DNA from: Bacteroidales bacterium UBA4347
Lineage (GTDB): Bacteria > Bacteroidota > Bacteroidia > Bacteroidales > P3
Assembly: GCA_002394185.1 (NCBI GenBank)
Contig: DGTB01000183.1
Span: forward strand, 1,065 to 9,612
Length of the DNA: 8,548 nucleotides
Direction: 5' to 3'
Shown: positions 1 through 6,857 of the stretch, piece after piece
How positions within the stretch are numbered: the first letter of the stretch is position 1
Layout: each line of letters opens with the position of its first letter
Made by a program: the position numbers and the translations under genes
The notes under the pieces: model-generated
The model's database searches: none
Seen by the model: only the letters and a program-made list of their open reading frames with translations
What the model was told of the DNA's origin: nothing

Positions 1-558
1 TACGACATCATCTCGGCCTTCATCAAGAGCATGCGCGGCAGCGACCCCAACGGGGCGGTGTACTGGCTGGCCAGGATGATTGCCGGCGGCGAGGACCCGC
101 TGTTCATTGCCCGACGGATGCTCATCTTCGCCAGCGAGGATATCGGCAACGCCAATCCCAATGCGCTGCTGCTGGCCAACGCCACATTCGAGGCGGTGAG
201 CAAGATTGGCTATCCGGAGTGCCGGATCAACCTGTCGCAGTGCGCCTGCTACCTGGCCTGCTCGGCCAAGAGCAACGCGACGTATATGGCCCTGGCCAAT
301 GCCGAGGCGGCAGTGAAACGGTGGGGCGACCTGCCGGTGCCGCTGCACATAAGGAATGCCCCGACGAAGCTGATGAAGAACATGGGCTACGGCGACGGCT
401 ACAAATACGCCCACGACTACGAGGGCAATTTCACGCAACAAGAATACCTGCCCGCAGGATTGGAGGGTAGCCGCTTCTACGAGCCCGGCAACACGCCGCG
501 CGAGAACGAGACACGCCGCAGCCTGCACGAGCACTGGGGCACGAAATACGGGTACTGA
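1..558 (+). CDS. rarA: RarA/MgsA replication-associated recombination ATPase, 3' part only
   Basis: The frame is open from the first base and ends at TGA 556-558, showing the last 185 residues of a protein that begins outside the window. The visible part matches the C-terminal region of the RarA (MgsA; yeast Mgs1, human WRNIP1) family: SDPNGAVYWLARMI followed by GGEDPLFIARRM and FASEDIGNANP, which are hallmark stretches of the helical region after the AAA+ core. The closing segment with YKYAHDYEGNF and LPAGLEG..FYEP is the usual end of the family. The Walker A and B motifs of the ATPase core lie upstream and cannot be seen. In well-studied bacteria RarA is a tetrameric ATPase that acts at stalled or gapped replication forks together with SSB. 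The tail is intact and of normal length. The gene converges on folC and probably shares its terminator. The identification is firm; only the missing N-terminal part is unknown. Confidence 0.95.
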   Translation, partial: YDIISAFIKSMRGSDPNGAVYWLARMIAGGEDPLFIARRMLIFASEDIGNANPNALLLANATFEAVSKIGYPECRINLSQCACYLACSAKSNATYMALANAEAAVKRWGDLPVPLHIRNAPTKLMKNMGYGDGYKYAHDYEGNFTQQEYLPAGLEGSRFYEPGNTPRENETRRSLHEHWGTKYGY

Positions 559-561
559 TAG

Positions 562-633
562 CCCCGTCATGGAGATCTTGGAAATCTCATCTGGATTCTT
601 TGGGGATTTCCAAGATTTCCGCTGGAGGCGGGG
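562..633. terminator. Long inverted repeat between convergent rarA and folC, probable bidirectional terminator
   Basis: Arms at 571-586 and 605-620 can form a 16-bp stem. Twelve pairs are perfect (ATCTTGGAAATC with GATTTCCAAGAT), extended by GGA/TCC and one G-U pair, with an 18-nt loop. Outside it CCCCG (562-566) can pair with CGGGG (629-633) across a small internal loop. It starts 3 nt after the rarA stop and ends 4 nt before the folC stop codon. Its place between two 3' ends suggests a terminator working in both directions. However, no run of T follows the stem on either strand, so it may instead act by Rho or as an mRNA 3'-end stabiliser, or be a dispersed repeat. Confidence 0.6.
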
Positions 634-637
634 AGAA

Positions 638-1978
638 TCAGTCGGCGAGGGCGTCGGCGATGAGGAAGATGCTGCCGGTGACGAGGACGAGGTCCTGGTC
701 ATCGGCTTTTTGTCGGGCGTCGGCGATGGCGTCCTTGACGTTGGGGAAAGCAGGGCCATCGATGCCGAGGCTGCGGGCGGCGGACTGGAGGTCGGCCACA
801 GGCAGTTGGCGGGGGACGGAGGGCTGGGAGAAACGCCAGTCGAAAGGTTTGCCGAGTTTAGAGAACTCGGTATGGAGGTGGGTAAGAATCTTGCGGTAGT
901 CTTTGTCGTTGACGCAGCCGTAGATGACATGTAGGCGAGCGAAGTGCATGGTGGCCAGTTTGCCGAGCATGGCGTCGATGCCGGGGGCGTTGTGGGCGGT
1001 CTCGCAGATGGTGAGCGGATGGTTGGCAATGACCTGCCAGCGGCCGTGGAGGTGGGTGTTGTCGACGACGCGGGCAATACCTTTTTCCACAATGTTGTCA
1101 TTCAGCGGCAAGGGCAGCTGACGGACGGCCTCGAAGACGGTGGCAAGGTTTTTGAGCTGATAGCTGCCTGCAAGCTGGGATACGAGGCCGCAGCGCCACT
1201 GGGGTTGAGGGGGCTCGCTTGTATTGCCGGCAGGATGCCGGCGCTCCACGTCGAAGAGGAGACGACTTTCGTCGCGGTTGCCGGCGCTGGTGCGCACATG
1301 CCAATGCTGGTCGGCGAAGGTGATGGGTGCGTGGCGCTCGGCGGCGACGCGCTCGAAGACTGGCTTGGTTTCGGGTTGGGTCTCCCCTATCACGACGGGG
1401 ACACCGGGCTTGATGATGCCGGCCTTCTCGCCGGCTATCTTCTCCAGCGTGTCGCCGAGAAACTGCGTGTGGTCGAGGCCTATATTGGTGATAACGGAGA
1501 GGAGCGGCGTGATGACGTTGGTGCTGTCCAGGCGTCCACCCATACCTACTTCGATGACGGCGATGTCGACTTTTTCGCGGGCGAAGTAGTCGAAGGCGAG
1601 GCCGACGGTCATTTCGAAGAAAGAGAGGTGGAGGTCGGAGAAAAGATGCATGTTGGCTTCGACGAAATCAACGACAGATTGTTGCGGAATCATCTCGCCG
1701 TTGATGCGTATGCGCTCGCGGAAATCTACGAGGTGAGGCGAGGTGTAGAGGCCCACCTTGTAGCCGGCCTCCTGAAGAATGGAGGCCAGGAAGTGGGAGA
1801 CGGAGCCCTTGCCGTTGGTGCCGGCCACGTGGATGGAGCGGAACTTGCGCTCGGGGTTGCCGAGGGCCTCCATCATGTCGATGGTGGGTTGTATGTCGGC
1901 CTTATAGGCAGCAGCGCCGATGCGGTGGTACATCGGCAGCTGCGAGAACATGAAGTCCAAGGTTTCTTGATAGGTCAT
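638..1978 (-). CDS. folC: FolC, dihydrofolate synthase / folylpolyglutamate synthase
   Basis: This 446-residue protein is a Mur-ligase-type enzyme that adds glutamate to dihydropteroate and to reduced folates in the cytoplasm, using ATP. Motifs in order are the P-loop GTNGKGS (53-59), the folate-binding loop TSPHLVDFRERI (79-90), EVGMGGRLDSTN (143-154), NIGLDHTQFLG (165-175), GEKAGIIKPG (183-192), the arginine loop HGRWQ (311-315), and ETAHN (326-330) in the C-terminal ligand domain. The closing VLVTGSIFLI is also typical. Length is normal for the family. The ATG overlaps the stop of the upstream barrel gene by 4 nt (ATGA, 1975-1978), which supports this start and suggests translational coupling. 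Two deviations stand out: HGR where PGR is usual, and ETAHN where D-x-AHN is usual; both look tolerable. A short GCCGGC-rich repeat codes for about residues 244-252, in the poorly conserved stretch before SYQLKN. Whether one or both activities are present cannot be told from sequence. Confidence 0.96.
   Translation of the reverse strand: MTYQETLDFMFSQLPMYHRIGAAAYKADIQPTIDMMEALGNPERKFRSIHVAGTNGKGSVSHFLASILQEAGYKVGLYTSPHLVDFRERIRINGEMIPQQSVVDFVEANMHLFSDLHLSFFEMTVGLAFDYFAREKVDIAVIEVGMGGRLDSTNVITPLLSVITNIGLDHTQFLGDTLEKIAGEKAGIIKPGVPVVIGETQPETKPVFERVAAERHAPITFADQHWHVRTSAGNRDESRLLFDVERRHPAGNTSEPPQPQWRCGLVSQLAGSYQLKNLATVFEAVRQLPLPLNDNIVEKGIARVVDNTHLHGRWQVIANHPLTICETAHNAPGIDAMLGKLATMHFARLHVIYGCVNDKDYRKILTHLHTEFSKLGKPFDWRFSQPSVPRQLPVADLQSAARSLGIDGPAFPNVKDAIADARQKADDQDLVLVTGSIFLIADALAD
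1226..1249 (-). repeat. REP-like GCCGGC inverted repeat inside folC, translated in frame
   Basis: GCCGGC occurs at 1226-1231 and again at 1237-1242 with AGGAT between, followed by GCTCCAC. Read on the coding strand this is GTGGAGCGCCGGCAT followed by CCTGCCGGC, translated VERRHPAG. The following residues NTSEPPQPQ are low in complexity and lie in the variable region between FADQHWHV and SYQLKN. From memory, very similar 'GCGCCGGCATCCTGCCGGC' units recur as dispersed extragenic repeats in various bacteria. The assignment as a REP-like unit is inference, since only one full copy is visible here. Confidence 0.4.
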
Positions 1979-3711
1979 TTGTGGGGGATGGTGTAGGTGA
2001 GTCCAAGGATGAAGAGGCCGCGCTGGGAGGGATAGTTGGTCCAGAGTTTATAGCGCTGGAAAGCGAGGTTGTCCATCTTGAGAAAGAAGGAGAGGGCGCG
2101 GTTGTGGCGGTATTCCACTTCGGCGTTGATGCCGTAGCGCATGGGGAGCGTCTCGCCGAGGTCGCCGTCCATCTGGCCGAGGAGCTGTCCCTCGAGGTGG
2201 AAGAGCCACTTGTCGTTGTAGTTGACATCGGCGGAGAGGATGAAGTCCCAGTCGGGGCGATAGAGGAGGACGGAGTCGTCACCTGTCACAGTGTAGTGAT
2301 AGTAGTGTCCGGCGGCACGAAGGGTGATCATCTCATCGTTGACAAAAGCAATAGAGGCGCCGACAGTAAGGCGATTGTCGTTGACATAGGAGGTGCGGAA
2401 GACATTGCCAAGGAGGTAGTTGGTGTCGAGGGTAAAGGAGAGGTCATCCTGCAGGAGGGAATAACTGACCTCAGCGTTGGCCTCGAGTTTCTTGCTGATG
2501 GTCCAGCGGGCATGGCCAACAAAGTCATAGTGGCGTGTGGCACGTTGCTCAGCACCGGGACCTACATAGGGGTTGACCTTGCGGATAACATCCCAATTGT
2601 TAGCACTGAATGCGCCGGTGGCACCGAGACTGAGGACGAGCGTATTGTTCAGGAAGTGCTTGCTGACAACGACATCGGGGAAGAAACGGAAGGTGACACT
2701 GTCGCTGGCGGTGAAGGCATCCCAGCCGGCGGTAAAGCCTGCATGGAAGAGGAGTCCTTCATACATGAAGTCGACATAGGGGTTGAGCTTGACAATGTTG
2801 CGACTGCCACGGATGGTATCGGTGACGGGTGTCGGGAAATAGCCCAGCGGCATCTCGCCATCGGGACGAAAACGATGCGTGTAGCCATCCCATTCAGCAT
2901 GGAGATAGGCCACACCCATCAAACCACGCAAAGGCATAAAACCATAATGGACGTCGCCGTTGAGGTTGAGGTTGAATTCATTCTGTCCCCACGAGGCCCA
3001 GAGGTCGGAGAGGCGAAGGTTGGCATTGTAGCCCAACTCATAGCCATCAAGTTCCATATTGCGGACACCTAGGTTGAGACTGGCCACATTGTATTTTGCG
3101 CGATAGTCTCCCAAAGAGATATCGTCGCGTGTCTTGCCCAGAATGGACTGAAGAGTGTCGTCGGTGAAACCATAGTAGAGGTTGTGGTCGTGCTCATAGT
3201 TGGCGGCAGCGGAAAGCTGGAGCTTGTCGGCCACAATGTATTTGCCGAAGAGAGTGATGCCAGTGAGGCCGAAGTGGTTTTTGCCGTAGTCGGGCAGACT
3301 GCCCCAGGAGGAGCGGTGGTTGATGCGGACACCATAGGTCTTCTTGGGGTCGCGGGTGGAACTCCAATAGAGGTCTGCCAAGGGACTCCAATAATTACCC
3401 ATGCCGACGCGGAGATAGTTGTTGTAGAGCTTGGTGGCAGGTTCGCCGATGATGCGGGCGGCCTTGATGCGAGCTGGCTCGTAAAGGGCCTTGAGGCGCG
3501 AAGGACTGATGGTGTATTGGAAGGTATGGTCGATGCGCTCCATGGTATCGGTGATGACGGCGGGGAAATTCTGTTTCTCGGCCTGCTCGATAACGGGGCG
3601 GAACGAACCTTTGACGAGAACACTCTCGTTGTAGGTGTCCTCCTGCTGGGCGTTGGCCATAGTGAATGCCAATGCCATTGCTGATATGATGATGGTTCTC
3701 TTCATTTTCAT
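1975..3711 (-). CDS. Outer-membrane beta-barrel protein, TonB-receptor-like but without a plug domain
   Basis: This 578-residue protein starts with a clear Sec signal peptide (MKMKR, a hydrophobic stretch, then MANA before QQ, cleavage near residue 21). A conserved-looking periplasmic segment follows (about 28-95: VLVKGSFRPVIEQAEK, then ITDTMERIDHTFQYTI and LYEPARIKAARIIGEP). From about residue 96 to the end there are many alternating, aromatic-rich strands separated by turns (such as NYLRVGMGNY and KTYGVRINHRSSWG), ending in LFILGLTYTIPHK, like the last strand of Bacteroidota barrels. No TonB box or plug domain is visible, and the length is short for a TonB-dependent transporter, though database entries of this type are often labelled so. 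No substrate can be predicted. The ATG lies 6 nt after the stop of the TPR gene, and its own stop overlaps folC, so it is the middle of an operon. A second ATG two codons downstream is an equally possible start. It may be a porin, an assembly partner of the TPR protein, or a surface-anchoring barrel. Confidence 0.8.
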   Translation of the reverse strand: MKMKRTIIISAMALAFTMANAQQEDTYNESVLVKGSFRPVIEQAEKQNFPAVITDTMERIDHTFQYTISPSRLKALYEPARIKAARIIGEPATKLYNNYLRVGMGNYWSPLADLYWSSTRDPKKTYGVRINHRSSWGSLPDYGKNHFGLTGITLFGKYIVADKLQLSAAANYEHDHNLYYGFTDDTLQSILGKTRDDISLGDYRAKYNVASLNLGVRNMELDGYELGYNANLRLSDLWASWGQNEFNLNLNGDVHYGFMPLRGLMGVAYLHAEWDGYTHRFRPDGEMPLGYFPTPVTDTIRGSRNIVKLNPYVDFMYEGLLFHAGFTAGWDAFTASDSVTFRFFPDVVVSKHFLNNTLVLSLGATGAFSANNWDVIRKVNPYVGPGAEQRATRHYDFVGHARWTISKKLEANAEVSYSLLQDDLSFTLDTNYLLGNVFRTSYVNDNRLTVGASIAFVNDEMITLRAAGHYYHYTVTGDDSVLLYRPDWDFILSADVNYNDKWLFHLEGQLLGQMDGDLGETLPMRYGINAEVEYRHNRALSFFLKMDNLAFQRYKLWTNYPSQRGLFILGLTYTIPHK

Positions 3712-3717
3712 TTGGGC

Positions 3718-6700
3718 TTAGAGTTCGATAATCATTTCATCCTGGTCGGCGGGAGCCTTGGGCTGCTCGGCGGCGACGATGGCGTCGTACTTCTCGCGGG
3801 CAACGTTGATGAGGTCCTCACCGTCGTAGTTGTCGATAATGCTCTGCAACGTCTGCTTGGCCTGGAGGTTGTTGCCCCGGGCATAGTAAATGTCGGCCCA
3901 GAGGATGAAACTGTAGGCAAGCCAGTAGTCGCTGGTAGCGTCGCTGACAATGCGCTCGATGATCTTCTCGGCGGGGTCGTACTGCTGGCGGAGCATCAGT
4001 ATCTCGGCCTGGCGGCAGCGGGCCTCACCATTGTATTCGCCATTGGTGGATTTGGAAAGGCCTGCATAATAAGTGAATGCGGAGTCGAGCTGGCGGTAAT
4101 CGAAGCAAATGCGGGCCATGGCCAATGTGGCCTCGTCCTTCATCTCGGCAGTGGCCTTCTCCTCGCTCCTGACGCGCTGTCCGGCCTCGATGACACCTGC
4201 ATAGAGTCCTCGTTTGACCGCGCAACGCAGGCTGCCCATCTCGCCCTGCAGGAGACCTTGGTCACTTTCGGCATTGTTGGACAGGCGCTCATAGAGCTCG
4301 GCGGCATCGGCATACTGGCCAAGGCTGTAAGCAATATTGGCGCCGGCGGAAAGGGCACGCTCGCTGTACTGGTTGGTGGGAGCCTGAGCCACATACTTAT
4401 AGTGCGGAAGGGCTTTGGCATAGAGTTCCTGACGATTATAACTGTCGGCCAACAGATAGTGGGCCTTGAGGGCGAACAGACCATTGGGGAAACGGCTCAG
4501 GTAGTCCTCCAAACCCGTGGCTGCCACCGCATACTGTCCTTCCTGGTAGCGCTCTTCGACAGCGAGGAATATGGTGCTGTCCTGCTCCATGGTGGAAATC
4601 TTCAGCTTGGTGGTTCGTTCCACATAGGGGAAATACTCTGCCACGCGGTTCTGGGCAATATAGATATTCTTTACCGTGCCGAGGGCGTCGATGGCCTCGG
4701 AGGTGCCGGGATACTGCGTCAGCAGGCGGTCGAAGGTGGAAAGGGCTTGGTCGTAGCGGTCGGTGTTATAATAGATAAGTCCTTCGTTGAGCAGGGCGTT
4801 CTTCACATATACGCTCTTCGGGTACTGCTTCTCGAAGTTGTTGTAGTAAGTCATTGCCATTTCGTTGTTGTCGCACATCATGTAAGTGTTGGCAATCTCA
4901 AGCATGGCCTTCGACTTGAGGGGCGAATTGTCGAACTTCTCGAAGATGTAATTCAGATAGGTCAGCTTGTCGCTGTTCTTGCCAAGAGCGCCATAGGCGA
5001 GGGCCTTCTGGTAGGTGGCGTAGTCGGCATCCTTGCCTTTGGCATCGATAACCTTGTTGTACATCTTGATGGCATCGGAGAAACGGCTCTGGACGTATAG
5101 ACAGTCGCCCATGCGGTTCCACACATCGCTCTTCATCTGATTCTGTTTCTTGACGCCGGTGGTCGTAGTGGCTGGCGTCTGCATACGCGAATCCAGTTCG
5201 CTGAAGGTCTCGTAGGCGTCGGCATAGAGTTTCTTTCGCATCAGCAGATAGCCGTAGGTGTATCGCGCATCGTTGGCATAGGGCGAAGTCTTGCTGTACG
5301 AAGAGAGCAGAAGCTTGTTCAGGCTCTTCTCTGCCTGATCGTATTGTTTGGCACGATACTGTTCCTCGCCAAGCAGGTAGTTGGCATCGGCGGTGATGCG
5401 CGGAACGGCGTTGATCTTGACAGCCTTTGCATACATCTCCACACCCTCCTCCGTCTTGCCACTGTTGCAGAGCTCTATACCACGGTTGAGCACGGCACGC
5501 TGGTAGGCCTGTTCAAGGGCGGCATTGCGCTGGGGTATCTGTTCCAGCAGACGGATGGCATCCTTGTAGTTGCTGGTACTGCAGTAGAGTTCGGTCAGTA
5601 TCTCCTGCACCTCGGTCTTGTGCTTGGTGTTGGGATACTGTTTCAAATAGCTTTCAAACGAACGGATGCTCTCGTTGTAGGCGTTCTGGTTCAGCTCGCA
5701 GCTGAGCTTGGCATAGTTGAAGAGGGCGTCTTCCTTGATTTGGGCACTGAAGGCCATCTTCGAGGCCTGCTGGAAGACGCTGCGCGCCTCCTTCTTTCGG
5801 CCGGTCCTCAGGTAGCAGTCGCCGAGCACATAGAGGGCGTTCTGCGCCACACTGTCGTTGCAGGCAGTCTTGCGCTGCAGATATTCGGCCGCTTTGCGGT
5901 AATCGCCTGTCTGGTAGTAGCAGTAGCCTATCTGGTAGTCGTTGTCCTGCGGCGTGCAGCTCTGAGTCTGCTCGCGCTTGGCGGCCTCGTCCACGGCCTT
6001 GTACTGCTCCAAGGCTTTCTGATATTCACCGCGGTTGAAGTATATCTCGCCCACCATCTGGTGCACTTCGTTCTTGCGGAAAGCGTCCTTGTCGCTGAGC
6101 AGACGCGGCGCCATTTCCAGCAATTCGTCTTCACGACCCAGATAGTAATAGATGCGGGCTATGTAGGAGGGGGCAATCTTGGCAAACTTCCTGTCATTCT
6201 CCAGCTCCTTGAAGTTCTTCAGCGCCAGCTCGTACTGGCCGTCCATATACTGGATGTGGGCATAATAGTAGAGGCTGGAGTTGCGATATTTCGACTGTCC
6301 CCCCACCTGCTGGGCGAAGTAGCTCGAAGCCTTCTTCGTGTCGCCGGTATGGAAATAGCAGTAGCCCATCTTGAAGTAGTACTCGCTGCGATGGTTGTAC
6401 TCCACCTCCTGCGGGTCCACCGTCTTGTAGCGGGCCAAGGCTGCGCTGTACTCACCACGGCTGTACCAGAAGTTGCCCAAATAGAATCGCGCCATGTTGC
6501 ATCGCGAGCTCTGGGGGTAAAGACGCAGAAACTCCTCCAGGCGGTACTCGGCATCGTTGTTGTCCAACTTCTCCGAGCACACTCCGGCATAGTAGCTCGC
6601 GTCGGCCGTCGTCAGGTCCGTACGGTCCTTGGCACCCTGCGCAATCTCGTCGAATATCTGCTGCGCGGCGGCATACTTCTGCTTGCCGTAGAGGTCCATC

Positions 6701-6822
6701 GCCTGGCGGTACAGTTCGCGCTGGCGCCCCTCGGCCGTCACTTTCTGTCCAAAGGCCGCATTCCCCATCACACCCACAAGACTCAGCAGCCCAAACAAGA
6801 TTATTCTCTTCATATTCTTCAT
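3718..6822 (-). CDS. Large secreted tetratricopeptide-repeat protein
   Basis: This 1034-residue protein has an N-terminal signal sequence (MKNMKR, the hydrophobic IILFGLLSLVGVM, then NAAFGQ, cleavage near residue 25) and no lipobox cysteine, so it should be soluble in the periplasm or loosely membrane-bound. The rest is almost entirely degenerate TPR helix pairs. Clear examples lie near 74-103, 147-175, 185-210, 253-280, 296-316, 329-352, 480-505, 567-592, 675-705, 786-810, 825-848 and 967-997. Several repeats end in LYP, KQYP, TQYP or RFP (101-103, 395-397, 666-668, 703-705, 777-779), as in the TPR subfamily of BamD and YbgF/CpoB. The acidic tail EMIIEL carries no known domain. An in-frame TTG at 6859-6861 would overlap the previous stop but would put a charged extension before the signal sequence, so ATG 6820-6822 is preferred. 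The ATG at 6811-6813 is also possible. A role as a scaffold for the adjacent barrel protein is inferred from gene order only. It lacks the lipoprotein signal expected of the type IX secretion protein PorW/SprE. Confidence 0.85.
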   Translation of the reverse strand: MKNMKRIILFGLLSLVGVMGNAAFGQKVTAEGRQRELYRQAMDLYGKQKYAAAQQIFDEIAQGAKDRTDLTTADASYYAGVCSEKLDNNDAEYRLEEFLRLYPQSSRCNMARFYLGNFWYSRGEYSAALARYKTVDPQEVEYNHRSEYYFKMGYCYFHTGDTKKASSYFAQQVGGQSKYRNSSLYYYAHIQYMDGQYELALKNFKELENDRKFAKIAPSYIARIYYYLGREDELLEMAPRLLSDKDAFRKNEVHQMVGEIYFNRGEYQKALEQYKAVDEAAKREQTQSCTPQDNDYQIGYCYYQTGDYRKAAEYLQRKTACNDSVAQNALYVLGDCYLRTGRKKEARSVFQQASKMAFSAQIKEDALFNYAKLSCELNQNAYNESIRSFESYLKQYPNTKHKTEVQEILTELYCSTSNYKDAIRLLEQIPQRNAALEQAYQRAVLNRGIELCNSGKTEEGVEMYAKAVKINAVPRITADANYLLGEEQYRAKQYDQAEKSLNKLLLSSYSKTSPYANDARYTYGYLLMRKKLYADAYETFSELDSRMQTPATTTTGVKKQNQMKSDVWNRMGDCLYVQSRFSDAIKMYNKVIDAKGKDADYATYQKALAYGALGKNSDKLTYLNYIFEKFDNSPLKSKAMLEIANTYMMCDNNEMAMTYYNNFEKQYPKSVYVKNALLNEGLIYYNTDRYDQALSTFDRLLTQYPGTSEAIDALGTVKNIYIAQNRVAEYFPYVERTTKLKISTMEQDSTIFLAVEERYQEGQYAVAATGLEDYLSRFPNGLFALKAHYLLADSYNRQELYAKALPHYKYVAQAPTNQYSERALSAGANIAYSLGQYADAAELYERLSNNAESDQGLLQGEMGSLRCAVKRGLYAGVIEAGQRVRSEEKATAEMKDEATLAMARICFDYRQLDSAFTYYAGLSKSTNGEYNGEARCRQAEILMLRQQYDPAEKIIERIVSDATSDYWLAYSFILWADIYYARGNNLQAKQTLQSIIDNYDGEDLINVAREKYDAIVAAEQPKAPADQDEMIIEL

Positions 6823-6828
6823 ATTCTT
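6811..6828 (-). repeat. 9-bp tandem duplication containing two alternative start codons
   Basis: CATATTCTT occurs twice back to back (6811-6819 and 6820-6828). On the coding strand this gives AAGAATATG twice, so the TPR gene has two in-frame ATG codons three codons apart, each preceded by the same A-rich sequence. Either could be used, and both leave the signal peptide complete. Confidence 0.7.
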
Positions 6829-6850
6829 TTTTTCATTTTTCAATTCCCAT
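6819..6850 (-). promoter_or_regulatory. Two 5-codon start-stop units leading into the TPR gene
   Basis: In the A-rich 35-nt gap after the thioredoxin-like gene, an ATG at 6848-6850 opens a 5-codon frame. Its TGA (6833-6835) overlaps an ATG at 6834-6836, which opens another 5-codon frame. That frame's TGA (6819-6821) overlaps the preferred TPR start at 6820-6822. Each junction is an ATGA. Such a chain could pass terminating ribosomes to the next start, but in an A-rich leader it may be chance. There is no Shine-Dalgarno sequence, as is usual in this phylum. Confidence 0.3.
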
Positions 6851-6857
6851 TTCTCTT

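Noticed and set aside
852..870. Perfect 7-bp inverted repeat CCGAGTT/AACTCGG with a 5-nt loop.
   Set aside because: It lies within folC coding sequence, has no T-tract, and is short enough to occur by chance in a window of this size.
1418..1435. Another GCCGGC pair (GCCGGC, CTTCTC, GCCGGC) in folC that looks like a second repeat unit.
   Set aside because: It encodes GEKAGI, a conserved FolC motif, so it is explained by protein constraint and codon preference.
3718..6822. Possible identity of the TPR protein as PorW/SprE of type IX secretion, or as YbgF/CpoB of the Tol-Pal system.
   Set aside because: There is no lipobox cysteine, the protein is much longer than YbgF, and no Tol, Pal or Por genes are nearby.
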